Shown: positions 8,243 through 16,540 of the stretch, one piece after another
Layout: each line of letters begins with the position of its first letter
Position numbering within the stretch: position 1 is the stretch's first letter
Assembly: GCA_029218545.1 (NCBI GenBank)
Contig: JAQXRN010000241.1
Span: forward strand, 1-36,211
Length of the DNA: 36,211 nt
Source: Bacillota bacterium
Lineage (GTDB): Bacteria > Bacillota > Clostridia > Peptostreptococcales > Anaerovoracaceae
Direction of reading: 5' to 3'
The notes under the pieces: generated by a model
Database searches by the model: none
What the model was told of the DNA's origin: nothing
The model's input: the letters and a program-made list of their open reading frames with translations, nothing else
Made by a program: the position numbers and the translations under genes

Positions 8243-9301
8243 TTATTTTTTTGCCTTGTAGTTTTTCCAGTATTTGCTGTATAAGTCATCTGCTTCAGAA
8301 CCAAGATTCATGAGTGTTTCTGATTTTGCAAGTATATCCTGTGAAGGATTTAATACATCTGCAGTTGTCATATCTGCTATCTCTTTATTTGGAATCGCAT
8401 AAGTTAGATACTCAAAATTTGTAGCAGCAACCTTTCCATCAAGCATAAAGTTTATCCATGCTTCAGCGCCTTCTTTGTTAGCAGCATTAGATGTAATTGC
8501 CCAGCAGTCTGTCCAAACTTCTGTACCTTCCTTTGGCACAACGAAATCAATATTTTCATTTAATTCCTGTGAATATAACACTTCGCCTGAAGTTATTACT
8601 GCAAGGGCTGCAGACTCTCCAATCATTAGATCTCTTGCACTGTCGTTTGCCAGCTTGTAAACCAATGATTTTTGTTTCAGCAGAAGATCGGTCATTTCCT
8701 TTATCTGGTTTTCATCCGTTGTGTTCATTGAATATCCTAATATTTTGCCTGCAATCATGTACATTTCACGAACAGAATCAGGCATAATAATCTGATCCTT
8801 ATATTTTTCATCCCACAAATCAGTCCAGGAATCAATATCTTCAGCCTTTACCATAGTCTTATTATACATGATTCCGTATGTTCCCCATGTATGTGGAACG
8901 CTGTGCTTCATATCCGGATCAAAATCCTGGAAAAATGACTTCACATTGTCAGTTATATTTGCTGCATTTGGCACATTATCGTAGTTTATCTCACCTAACA
9001 AATCATTTTCAATAAGCTTTGCAATCATGTAATCTGATGCACAAATTACATCATACTTTGCTGTATCATTCTTGATAACAGGGAACAGCTCCTCGTTTGT
9101 ATCGAAATAGTCGATAATGACATCATATCCGGTCTGTTCTTCAAATTCATATTCTAAATCAGGATCGAAATAATCCCCAAAGCAATATACATAAACTTCT
9201 CCCTTTGAACCTTTCTTACTGCCGCCACAGCCGGCCATCAGCCCCGTAATCATCACAAAAATAAGCATCAGGGCAAAAACTTTTACAGCTCTCTTTTTCA
9301 T
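8243..9301 (-). CDS. potD: Spermidine/putrescine-binding lipoprotein
   Basis: A 352-residue solute-binding lipoprotein for polyamine import. Seen: lipoprotein signal peptide with basic start MKKRAVK and lipobox LMAGC (Cys25), a Gly/Ser/Lys linker, then the PotD body with VYVYCFGDYFDPDLEYEFEEQTGYDV, AKYDVICASDYM, VPHTWGTYGIMYNK and WTDLWDEKYKDQI, all family landmarks. It is the last of four pot genes in a single minus-strand operon and has an AAAGGAAAG ribosome site. Specificity for putrescine versus spermidine is not decided by what I can see. Confidence 0.95.
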   Translation of the reverse strand: MKKRAVKVFALMLIFVMITGLMAGCGGSKKGSKGEVYVYCFGDYFDPDLEYEFEEQTGYDVIIDYFDTNEELFPVIKNDTAKYDVICASDYMIAKLIENDLLGEINYDNVPNAANITDNVKSFFQDFDPDMKHSVPHTWGTYGIMYNKTMVKAEDIDSWTDLWDEKYKDQIIMPDSVREMYMIAGKILGYSMNTTDENQIKEMTDLLLKQKSLVYKLANDSARDLMIGESAALAVITSGEVLYSQELNENIDFVVPKEGTEVWTDCWAITSNAANKEGAEAWINFMLDGKVAATNFEYLTYAIPNKEIADMTTADVLNPSQDILAKSETLMNLGSEADDLYSKYWKNYKAKK

Positions 9302-9345
9302 TTTTCTTTCCTTTCTTTAACGATGTAGATATCAATTTTTAACTT

Positions 9346-10143
9346 TTATCTGTTTTTTCTACTGCTTAAAATATTAACAATTACCAATATGATTAATACC
9401 AGCAGAAATATTACTGTTGATAATGCATATAATGTCGGTCTTATTCCAACCTTCACCTGACTGTAAATCAAGGTAGAAAGGGTATTTATTCCTGCTCCTC
9501 TGGTGAAATGTGTAATTACAAAATCATCAACAGACATAGTAAAGGATAATAAGAATCCTGATAATACCCCGGGCATAATATCCGGTAGAACCACTTTAAA
9601 AAAGGCATATGCAGGGGATGCGCCAAGATCCAGTGCTGCTTCGTATGTGCTGTTTTGAAGTTGTTTAAACTTCGGCATTACAGAAAGAATAACATACGGT
9701 ATGCAAAAGGTTATGTGGCTAAAAAGCACAGTCCCGTAATTAAGTGAAATTCCACAAACTACAAACATCAGCATAATGGATATACCTGTTACAATATCTG
9801 CATTTAACAGAGGTATATTATTTAATCCCATTATCATCAGCCTGCTTTTTTCCTTCATGGAATTCATCCCTATGCAAGCCAAAAGTCCAATAACAGTTGC
9901 TATAGCTGCCGCCCAGAATGCAATGGTTAAAGTATTAATCAGCGCATCCATAATTACTTTGTTTCCCAGCATTTCCTCATACCATCTGAAGGAAAAACCC
10001 ATCCATTTTGTCATTGTTTTTCCATCATTAAAGGACAGCACCATCAGAGTTAAAATTGGAAGATAAAGAAACAGCAGGATTGCTGCAAGGTACAGACCAC
10101 GACAAACCTTGGATGCTATTTTTCTAGTTTTAAAGTTCATCAT
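9346..10143 (-). CDS. potC: Polyamine ABC transporter permease
   Basis: A 265-residue inner-membrane permease. Seen: about six hydrophobic segments, the N-terminal LYLPILTLMVLSFNDGKTMTKW pattern of PotC proteins, and the permease coupling loop EAALDLGASPAYAFFKVVLPDIMPG (EAA motif) near residues 170-194, which docks on the PotA ATPase. Its start overlaps the end of potB by 4 bases, giving translational coupling. It pairs with PotB to form the channel. Confidence 0.95.
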   Translation of the reverse strand: MMNFKTRKIASKVCRGLYLAAILLFLYLPILTLMVLSFNDGKTMTKWMGFSFRWYEEMLGNKVIMDALINTLTIAFWAAAIATVIGLLACIGMNSMKEKSRLMIMGLNNIPLLNADIVTGISIMLMFVVCGISLNYGTVLFSHITFCIPYVILSVMPKFKQLQNSTYEAALDLGASPAYAFFKVVLPDIMPGVLSGFLLSFTMSVDDFVITHFTRGAGINTLSTLIYSQVKVGIRPTLYALSTVIFLLVLIILVIVNILSSRKNR

Positions 10144-10961
10144 AGCATGTTTCCCTCCCCTTCTCTGTCAAATTTTTCTATCATAATCATACTGATTACT
10201 ATAAATACCATCATAACCAATGATAATCCGGCACCTAGATTCCAGTTGGAGCTTACGGTAAATTCCTGCTCTATGATGTTTCCAATGAGATTTACCTTTC
10301 CACCACCCAACATTGTGGAGATGGCAAAAGTGGTCAGAGACGGCACAAATACCATGGTTATTCCGCTGACTATTCCGGGCACTGAAAGTGGCACTATTAT
10401 TCTTTTTAAAACAGTTGCCTTGCTTGCCCCAAGATCATACGCAGCCTCAATGAGACTGTTGTCGATTTTAATCATAGCATTGTAAATCGGTAAAACCATA
10501 AAAGGTAAATAGTCATAAACCATGCCCAGAACTACCGCTGTTGGTGTATTTATTATGTCTAAAAGAGGCAACTCCAATGACTTAAGTATCAAGTTTATTA
10601 CGCCATTTCTTTCAAGTAATACCTGCCACGCCATAGTTCTAAGAAGGAAATTCATCCACATTGGCAGAATGAATACAAATATCATAAATCCCTTTTTGCC
10701 CAAATTACTGTCTTTAAGTATCAGCCCTAAAGGAAAAGCTATTATCAAACAGATAATAGTGCTTATAAAAGCAAGAAGTAATGACAGACCCAATGCCTGC
10801 GGATGGTCTCCGGTCACAATGGCAAAAATATTATCTACGGTAAAAGCTCCGCTTCTATCTGTAAGACCGTAAAAAGCGATTACTACCATTGGAATAATTG
10901 TTCCGCATAAAATAAACGCTAAAAATGGTCCGGAAAATATTCTTTTAATATTTCTATTCAT
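10140..10961 (-). CDS. potB: Polyamine ABC transporter permease
   Basis: A 273-residue membrane permease, partner of PotC. Seen: six hydrophobic segments, the region MWMNFLLRTMAWQVLLERNGVIN characteristic of PotB, and the EAA loop EAAYDLGASKATVLKRIIVPL about residues 185-205. It overlaps potA by 8 bases and potC by 4, a tight arrangement that fits stoichiometric assembly of the PotA2BC complex. Confidence 0.95.
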   Translation of the reverse strand: MNRNIKRIFSGPFLAFILCGTIIPMVVIAFYGLTDRSGAFTVDNIFAIVTGDHPQALGLSLLLAFISTIICLIIAFPLGLILKDSNLGKKGFMIFVFILPMWMNFLLRTMAWQVLLERNGVINLILKSLELPLLDIINTPTAVVLGMVYDYLPFMVLPIYNAMIKIDNSLIEAAYDLGASKATVLKRIIVPLSVPGIVSGITMVFVPSLTTFAISTMLGGGKVNLIGNIIEQEFTVSSNWNLGAGLSLVMMVFIVISMIMIEKFDREGEGNML

Positions 10962-12021
10962 CTAACGCCATCGCCTCCTCGTCTTCAGATTGCGGCTTAT
11001 GCATAATTTGAATGTTCTCCGGTGCAACCTTCATAGACACGCGAGTGCCTACAGGATAACTTGTTGTGTTCTGCACCAGCCATTCGAAGCCCCCTGCTTC
11101 AATGCACATTTCGTAGTGAACTCCAATAAACACATTGGAAGTTACCGTTCCGTCTATTGTACCTTCTCCGGGCTTTCCAATAATGATGTCTTCAGGTCTT
11201 ATTACAACGTCGACAGGCTTATTTCTTCCAAAGCCTTCATCTATGCAGGAGAAAATGTGCCCGCAAATCTTAACGACTCTGTCCTCAATCATTACAGCAT
11301 CAATGATGTTGCTGTCACCGATAAAGTCTGCTACAAACGCATTCTCAGGCTCGTTATATATTTCTTCAGGTGTACCCATCTGCTGAATGTAACCCTGATT
11401 CATTACTACCACCTTATCGGACATGGTAAGTGCTTCTTCCTGGTCATGAGTTACATAAAGGAAGGTTATTCCAAGTTCCTTCTTCAGTCTGATCAGCTCG
11501 TACTGCATCTCCTGCCTCAGCTTCAAGTCAAGTGCTCCTAAAGGCTCATCCAAAAGCAGTATCTTTGGCTCGTTTACGATGGCTCTTGCAATTGCAATTC
11601 TCTGCTGCTGTCCTCCGGAAAGAGAATCAACGGAACGTTTCTCGAACCCGCTGAGGTTTACAAGCTTAAGAGCATATTTTATTTTATCATTTATATATTC
11701 CTTACTTTTGCCGCTTATTTTCAGTCCAAAAGCGATGTTTTCAGCAATGTTCATGTTTGGGAACAGCGCATACTTTTGAAAAACGGTATTCAACGGTCTC
11801 TTGTTTGGTGCAAGATTTGTAATATCCTCACCCTTAAAGAGCACCTTGCCTGTGTCAGGAGTTTCAAAGCCTCCCAAAATTCTTAATGTAGTTGTCTTAC
11901 CGCATCCTGATGGTCCAAGGAGCGTTATAAATTCATTTTCTTTTATTTTAAGGTTAAATTCGTCAAGAACCAGTTCCCCGTCAAAAGACTTGGAAATGTC
12001 ACAAAATTCAATTAATGGCAT
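10954..12021 (-). CDS. potA: Polyamine ABC transporter ATPase
   Basis: A 355-residue ATP-binding subunit that powers polyamine uptake. Seen: Walker A GPSGCGKTT (about residues 36-44), ABC signature LSGGQQQRIAIARA, Walker B ILLLDEPLGALD, the switch histidine in VTHDQEEAL, and a C-terminal TOBE regulatory domain from about residue 240. Length matches PotA. It directly follows the XRE-cupin regulator (8-base gap), so regulator and transporter share one transcript. Confidence 0.96.
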   Translation of the reverse strand: MPLIEFCDISKSFDGELVLDEFNLKIKENEFITLLGPSGCGKTTTLRILGGFETPDTGKVLFKGEDITNLAPNKRPLNTVFQKYALFPNMNIAENIAFGLKISGKSKEYINDKIKYALKLVNLSGFEKRSVDSLSGGQQQRIAIARAIVNEPKILLLDEPLGALDLKLRQEMQYELIRLKKELGITFLYVTHDQEEALTMSDKVVVMNQGYIQQMGTPEEIYNEPENAFVADFIGDSNIIDAVMIEDRVVKICGHIFSCIDEGFGRNKPVDVVIRPEDIIIGKPGEGTIDGTVTSNVFIGVHYEMCIEAGGFEWLVQNTTSYPVGTRVSMKVAPENIQIMHKPQSEDEEAMALDE

Positions 12022-12029
12022 TTTTTAAT

Positions 12030-12563
12030 TTAGAAACTCGGTGGCGTACTTACCCACAGAATTTCCGCTCCTTTCTTCGATGTAATGTAGTGTTTTTTAT
12101 CGGGCGTGTAGTAAAAGGCCTCTCCTGCCTTGGCAATATATTTATCACTGCCCAAACATATTGTAATCTGCCCTTTAAGAACATACCCAAATTCCTCTCC
12201 TTCATGTGGATTGTCAGGATATGTCTGTCCTCCTGCCTTCAGGGAAAGCCTTATGGGTTCCATCATGTTCTTCTGAGCATTAGGTATTATCCACTCTGTC
12301 ATATTGCCCAGTTCCTCATCTATTTTTTCAAAATAATCAGATTCACCAAAGACAATCTGTGACTTCTCTTCTTTTGCAAAGAATTCGCTGATGGTCATTC
12401 CAAGACATTGCAGAATATCTTCTAAAGTTGAAATTGACGGTGAAGTTAAATCGTTCTCAAGCTGGGAAATAAAGCCCTTTGATAGTTCGCTTCTATCTGC
12501 CAGCTCCTCCTGAGTCAAACCGTTTAATACTCTTAATTCCTTTATTTTGGCACCTATGTCCAC
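12030..12563 (-). CDS. XRE-cupin transcriptional regulator of the pot operon
   Basis: A 177-residue regulator with an N-terminal helix-turn-helix (KIKELRVLNGLTQEELADRS, residues about 6-25, then LSKGFISQLEND) and a C-terminal cupin domain (about residues 105-175; GEEFGYVLKG and KAGEAFYYTPDKKHY). This PuuR-like architecture is commonly linked to polyamine genes, where the cupin senses a small ligand. It heads the potABCD operon, so autoregulation together with control of polyamine uptake is a good inference, supported by the dyad repeats just downstream of its promoter. Confidence 0.92.
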   Translation of the reverse strand: MDIGAKIKELRVLNGLTQEELADRSELSKGFISQLENDLTSPSISTLEDILQCLGMTISEFFAKEEKSQIVFGESDYFEKIDEELGNMTEWIIPNAQKNMMEPIRLSLKAGGQTYPDNPHEGEEFGYVLKGQITICLGSDKYIAKAGEAFYYTPDKKHYITSKKGAEILWVSTPPSF

Positions 12564-12592
12564 TTTCTCACCGCCTCTGTTTTTAATAATTT

Positions 12593-12620
12593 TAAACTAA
12601 AAGTTTAGAAATACTAAACT
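12593..12620. promoter_or_regulatory. Operator-like repeats for the XRE-cupin regulator
   Basis: Three alternating copies of a six-base half-site: TAAACT, AGTTTA, TAAACT, including the perfect dyad AGTTTAG-AAATA-CTAAACT at 12602-12620. The block lies about 8-35 bases downstream of the predicted start of the minus-strand regulator transcript, where a bound repressor would block early elongation. Confidence 0.65.
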
Positions 12621-12634
12621 AAATAGCATATATT

Positions 12635-12662
12635 ATTATATATTAATTTATTGCTAAGTCAA
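12635..12662 (-). promoter_or_regulatory. SigA-type promoter of the regulator-pot operon
   Basis: On the minus strand: -35 TTGACT (12657-12662), 16-base spacer, -10 TATAAT (12635-12640). Expected start is near 12628, leaving a leader of about 65 bases that contains the operator repeats. Confidence 0.7.
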
Positions 12663-12685
12663 TAGCAATTAATGGATTATTGGGG

Positions 12686-12714
12686 TTGCTCTTTTAGACC
12701 TTGAGGTTTATAAT
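12686..12714 (+). promoter_or_regulatory. Promoter of a predicted leaderless AEC mRNA
   Basis: -35 TTGCTC (12686-12691), 17-base spacer, perfect -10 TATAAT (12709-12714), then six bases and the ATG at 12721. The layout is the same as at 3230-3265: the predicted transcription start is the A of the start codon, and no Shine-Dalgarno sequence exists. Confidence 0.7.
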
Positions 12715-12720
12715 GGCTTC

Positions 12721-13668
12721 ATGGTTATTATTTTAAGTAAAATTGCAGGAATATTTATAGTTATGCTTCTCGGGCTTTTGATAAACAAAGCAAAGGTTAT
12801 TCCCGGAGAAGCAAATCACTACTTCGTAACATTATTACTTTGGGTAACAACGCCTTGTATGATTTATTGCTCTATTACAAGCAGAGAATACGATCCGAGC
12901 ATTCTATCCTCTACAATTCATATGTTTGTAATAGGTGTTGCATTTTTCCTTTTGGCGGTCATAATCGGTTTTGCTTTGGCTAAATACGTTCTAAAGGTTC
13001 CGGAAAAAGATTTGGGCATCTATGTGGCATCATTCGGAGGTATTAATAACGGCTTCATGGGTTTTCCTATTACTCTTGCCCTCTTTGGTAACAATGCGTT
13101 GTACTATATGGTTATTTTCAACATAGCTCTGAATATCTACATGTATTCAGCATGTCCTATAATTATGGGTATTGGTCATGACACTGGCAAGTTCAATGTC
13201 AAATACATTTTTAAGACATTGGCAAACCCTTCAACCATTATCTGCGTAGTAAGCATGGTTATGCTGGTTAAAGGCTGGAACATTCCCGATGTGTTATTCG
13301 AAAGTGTCGAAATGGTAGGAGATATAACGGTACCGTTGTCAATGCTGGTGGTAGGTATGCAGCTTGGACAAAGTGATGTGCTTAAAATTCTGAAGAACAA
13401 AAGGCTTCTTCTATTCTCTGTTATCAAAATGGTATCACTGCCTGTATTGGTTTTCCTTTTTGTAAACTGGCTGCCTGTTATTACAGCTGTAAAGATTGCA
13501 GCAGTCATCGGAGTTACATTCCCTTGTGCTGTTGTTGTATCCGCCATTGCACTTATGGAAAACAGAAATTCAATCTTAGCCTCAGAAATGGTTGCAATAA
13601 CCACATTCCTTTCGGTTATTACAATCCCAATTGTTTCGCTTCTTCTTGGAGGCTATTACGGAGTATAA
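12721..13668 (+). CDS. AEC family transporter
   Basis: A 315-residue membrane protein of the auxin-efflux-carrier (AEC) family, with about ten hydrophobic segments. Seen: the N-terminal half LLGLLINKAKVIPGEANHYF and TPCMIYCSI (the Asn/Pro crossover region), FGGINNGFMGFPI around residues 100-112, and the second-half VPLSMLVVGMQLG and GVTFPCAVVVSAIALM. Bacterial members move organic acids such as malate or malonate; the substrate here is not determined. The gene is divergent from the pot regulator and stands alone, ending at a terminator. Confidence 0.9.
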   Translation: MVIILSKIAGIFIVMLLGLLINKAKVIPGEANHYFVTLLLWVTTPCMIYCSITSREYDPSILSSTIHMFVIGVAFFLLAVIIGFALAKYVLKVPEKDLGIYVASFGGINNGFMGFPITLALFGNNALYYMVIFNIALNIYMYSACPIIMGIGHDTGKFNVKYIFKTLANPSTIICVVSMVMLVKGWNIPDVLFESVEMVGDITVPLSMLVVGMQLGQSDVLKILKNKRLLLFSVIKMVSLPVLVFLFVNWLPVITAVKIAAVIGVTFPCAVVVSAIALMENRNSILASEMVAITTFLSVITIPIVSLLLGGYYGV

Positions 13669-13680
13669 AAGCATAAAAAG

Positions 13681-13717
13681 AAAAACTTGGGAGTAATATT
13701 TCTTCCAAGTTTTTTTA
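13681..13717. terminator. Bidirectional intrinsic terminator
   Basis: Arms AAAAACTTGGGAG (13681-13693) and CTTCCAAGTTTTT (13702-13714) pair with one G-T wobble and are followed by more T. It closes the AEC gene; the stop codon of the convergent aldo/keto reductase (13715-13717) is inside its T-run. Confidence 0.88.
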
Positions 13718-14668
13718 ATACATTATTATTGCTCTTACAGGACATGCCGCTGCGCAATATCCGCAAGTAAGACATTTTACTTCATCTATCTGTGCCAATC
13801 CGTTTTCGTTGTAAAAAATTGCTTGAGATTCACACATCTTAAGGCATGTACCGCAGCCTTCGCAATCGCTCTGCTCTATGCACATCTTCTTCTGCGACAC
13901 ATCAGGATTGTAATTCGGACTCATCCTGCCATCCATATAGTCAAACAGGTCATCTACATCTCTGCTTTCTCCAAAGCCTATCATGACTGAATCTATTTCC
14001 TGTTTTTCCAAGACATACTTAAGAGCCTTCTGATAATTGGAAGTCAAATTTCCTCCGCCAAAGGCCTTCATTGAGAAAACACCCTTGCCTGAATCATGGC
14101 ATTTTGTAATTGATTCCATCATTTCAGCTGCTGTACCCGGACCATTTCCCTTACGAATGCCCAGACCCGCATAATTAATTAACGGGAAAACCACATCGCA
14201 CTCAGGCACATCTGCCATTTCAGAAGTAACCAAAAGGTCATGAGTTGATATGCCGCAGGCTCTGATTATTCCTTTAGCCTTTGCATCCTGAAGGCAGTCC
14301 CAGGCACCTTGCCTTTCTTCAAACTGACCGCATCTTAACTCGTGCAGCAGGAAAATATCTATTACATCTCTGTTGAGGCTTTTTCTGGCCTCATCAATAG
14401 CTGATTCCATGGACCTATAGTCAAGGCACAGGCTTTTTGATGATATAACAGGTTCATAACAGCTTCCTTTAAGTGCCTCTCTTATATAGGGGTATGTCTT
14501 ATAGTACTGAGCCGTATCTAAAAAAGTAATGCCTCTGTCTAAAGCATATCTGATTATTGAAGCGCCCTCATCAAGGGGCAGTGCTCTCTGATTGGGTCCG
14601 ATAGGTAAAACTCCCATTCCAACTCTTGAAACTTTTATATTCGTTTTTCCAAGTATTGCATATTTCAT
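13715..14668 (-). CDS. Aldo/keto reductase with C-terminal 2[4Fe-4S] ferredoxin domain
   Basis: A 317-residue oxidoreductase: an aldo/keto reductase barrel (residues 1 to about 255) fused to a ferredoxin-like tail. Seen: catalytic Asp and Tyr in FLDTAQYY, the Lys in ISSKS, the His in FLLHEL, and two cluster motifs CEGCGTCLKMCESQA and CLTCGYCAAACPVRA. Such fusions are common in anaerobes and probably exchange electrons between a barrel-bound cofactor and ferredoxin. A GAGG site precedes the ATG; the promoter lies in the palindromic region shared with relQ. Substrate unknown. Confidence 0.93.
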   Translation of the reverse strand: MKYAILGKTNIKVSRVGMGVLPIGPNQRALPLDEGASIIRYALDRGITFLDTAQYYKTYPYIREALKGSCYEPVISSKSLCLDYRSMESAIDEARKSLNRDVIDIFLLHELRCGQFEERQGAWDCLQDAKAKGIIRACGISTHDLLVTSEMADVPECDVVFPLINYAGLGIRKGNGPGTAAEMMESITKCHDSGKGVFSMKAFGGGNLTSNYQKALKYVLEKQEIDSVMIGFGESRDVDDLFDYMDGRMSPNYNPDVSQKKMCIEQSDCEGCGTCLKMCESQAIFYNENGLAQIDEVKCLTCGYCAAACPVRAIIMY

Positions 14669-14686
14669 ATAAAACCTCTTCCTTTT

Positions 14687-14718
14687 TAGATTATAATCTA
14701 GTATAATTTTATTGTAAA
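14687..14718 (-). promoter_or_regulatory. Promoter with 14-bp palindromic -10 region
   Basis: TAGATTATAATCTA (14687-14700) is a perfect palindrome and places a TATAAT on both strands. On the minus strand it combines with -35 TTTACA (14713-14718) at 17-base spacing to drive the aldo/keto reductase. On the plus strand no matching -35 is seen, so its use for relQ is uncertain. Confidence 0.6.
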
Positions 14719-14742
14719 TATTATTATTGGGGGTATAAGTTA

Positions 14743-15369
14743 GTGCCGACTACAAATCATATTTCGTCCGATGAACGATTTGAATCATTTAGACACGCTT
14801 ACAGGGCCGCTATCAAAGAAGTCAGAACAAAAATTGAGATTCTTTCCGAAGACTTCGCTGTACGACATGACTACAATCCTATTCATCACATGGAACGTAG
14901 GTTGAAGACTGCCGAAGGTATCGAAGAAAAGCTTATCCGATATGGCAAAGATGTTTCACTTGAATCTGCAAAAGAATACATAATGGATATCGCCGGCGTC
15001 AGAGTAGTGTGTAATTTCATCGACGACGTTTACAGAATTGCTGACATGCTTATGTCTCAAAGCGATCTGAAGTTTATAACTAAAAAAGACTACATAGAGA
15101 ATCCAAAACCAAACGGATACAGAAGTCTTCATCTTGTTGTAGGTGTCCCTGTTTATCTGCTTAACGGATGTGAATATGTCCCTGTAGAAATACAGATAAG
15201 AACGGTTGCTATGGATTTTTGGGCCAGCCTTGAACATCAGTTAAGATACAAGAAAGGCAAGGATTTACCTGAAAGAATTGACATGGAACTGAAATTCTGT
15301 GCTGATGACAGTACACAGCTTGACAAGAGAATGCAGCTTCTCTTTGACGAACTCTATAAAAACAGCTGA
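14743..15369 (+). CDS. Small (p)ppGpp synthetase, RelQ/RelP type
   Basis: A 208-residue small alarmone synthetase that transfers pyrophosphate from ATP to GDP or GTP to make (p)ppGpp. Seen: RelA/SpoT synthetase motifs IAGVRVVCNFIDDVYRI, KPNGYRSLHLVV (GTP-binding Tyr) and VEIQIRTVAMDFWASLEHQL (catalytic Glu in EIQIRT). There is no HD hydrolase and no TGS/ACT tail, so it can make but not degrade the signal. The GTG start is preceded by a GGGGG site; no better start was found. It forms a single-gene unit closed by a strong terminator. RelQ versus RelP cannot be settled by eye. Confidence 0.93.
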   Translation: MPTTNHISSDERFESFRHAYRAAIKEVRTKIEILSEDFAVRHDYNPIHHMERRLKTAEGIEEKLIRYGKDVSLESAKEYIMDIAGVRVVCNFIDDVYRIADMLMSQSDLKFITKKDYIENPKPNGYRSLHLVVGVPVYLLNGCEYVPVEIQIRTVAMDFWASLEHQLRYKKGKDLPERIDMELKFCADDSTQLDKRMQLLFDELYKNS

Positions 15370-15372
15370 TAA

Positions 15373-15408
15373 AAAAAGGAGGTTAGATTTTAGTCTAATC
15401 TCCTTTTT
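15373..15408. terminator. Bidirectional intrinsic terminator
   Basis: Arms AAAAAGGAGGTTAGA (15373-15387) and TCTAATCTCCTTTTT (15394-15408) form a 15-bp stem with a single G-T wobble and a six-base loop. It separates relQ from the convergent class-V aminotransferase gene. Confidence 0.92.
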
Positions 15409-15430
15409 ATATCTTATGCCAATTTGCATA

Positions 15431-16465
15431 TTATGCAAGCAGATATAAATCATCTAGCCCCTGAAGCTGCATCAGCACCCAAATCGCGTCGTTAACTTCC
15501 ATTCTCGTATTGAAATATCCGAAACTGAATCTAGCAACACCGTTTGCTTCTGCTTCAGGCCCTAAATCCTTCATAAGTCTAGGACAGTCCAAATCTCCGC
15601 ATTTAATTGCAATATGGTTTTTCTGCATATAGTCCTTTACTTCCTTTGCAGTAAAACCTTTAACATTAAGGGATACTGTAGGTATTCTTGTGTTGGTTCC
15701 GAAATCGCCGTATACCTTTACGTCCTTCATGGATTTTGTTGCCTCAAAGAATCTCTTAGCTAATCTATGTGGGCACATGGCAATTCCGTACATACCCTTT
15801 TCCAGTATAAAGTCAAGAGCTGCTAAAAGACCTCCAAGTTTTTCAGGTGAAGGCTCATGAACAACCTTCTTTTCTACTTCTGGATTCAATGATAGTCCTC
15901 TTCTGAAACATATTCCTCCTGTTCCATAAGGTCCCATGAGCTTTTTATGTCCTGCAAAACACAGTACATCAAGCTGTATTTCTTCCATATTGATATCTGT
16001 AGCGCCTACTGTCTGTGCAGCATCTGCGATTACCACCAGCTTGTTTCTTCTGGCAATTGTACATACCTTGTCAAGGTCTATTATATTACCTGTAACATTG
16101 GAGCCATGACAGCATACGATGGCCTTTGTATTTTCTTTTACAGCAGGCTCGATTAATTCATACTCCAGTTTACCGTATTCGTTTACAGGAATAAAGGTTA
16201 CCTCGCATCCTGCCTCTTCGAGTGCATCAAGCACTGCCTTATATTCCGTATTAGTTGAAATAACATGGTCTCCAGGCTTTACAAAGCTTAAAACAGCTGC
16301 ACGAACAGCTTCAGTCCCGCTTTGAGTAAGAACGATATTCTCAGGGCTGCTGCATTTTACCAGTCTGGCGATTCTATCCTTCACTTCCTCTGGTGTTGCA
16401 GCCTTGGCTTCTTTAACTGCTTCAGGTTTTAATATGGTTGTTGCTGCGTTATTTAAATATGACAT
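15431..16465 (-). CDS. Cysteine desulfurase-like class V aminotransferase, shortened N-terminus
   Basis: A 344-residue PLP enzyme related to cysteine desulfurases. Seen: N-terminal YLNNAATT, SGTEAV near residue 50, the PLP lysine in FAGHKKLMGPYGTGG, and ARFSFGYFNT at the end. The likely catalytic Cys is in CGDLDCPRLM, aligned with the group II loop. Oddity: residues that normally follow NAATT...P (the 25-30 residue GNP..H segment) are missing; the chain jumps from PEAVKEAKAATPEEV to the next helix. The ATG at 16465 is chosen because GAGGAGAAGACT precedes it; an ATG pair 18-21 bases earlier lacks a site. Substrate and activity uncertain. Confidence 0.85.
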   Translation of the reverse strand: MSYLNNAATTILKPEAVKEAKAATPEEVKDRIARLVKCSSPENIVLTQSGTEAVRAAVLSFVKPGDHVISTNTEYKAVLDALEEAGCEVTFIPVNEYGKLEYELIEPAVKENTKAIVCCHGSNVTGNIIDLDKVCTIARRNKLVVIADAAQTVGATDINMEEIQLDVLCFAGHKKLMGPYGTGGICFRRGLSLNPEVEKKVVHEPSPEKLGGLLAALDFILEKGMYGIAMCPHRLAKRFFEATKSMKDVKVYGDFGTNTRIPTVSLNVKGFTAKEVKDYMQKNHIAIKCGDLDCPRLMKDLGPEAEANGVARFSFGYFNTRMEVNDAIWVLMQLQGLDDLYLLA

Positions 16466-16540
16466 AGTCTTCTCCTCATGCATCATTGAGATATATTTTC
16501 TCTATTATACATGGTTTTTTCTGAAAAGTCAGCAACTTTA

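Noticed and set aside
13176-13604. 142-codon minus-strand frame antisense to the AEC gene
   Set aside because: Low-complexity Ser/Thr/Ile sequence is typical of a shadow frame; the AEC gene is well supported.
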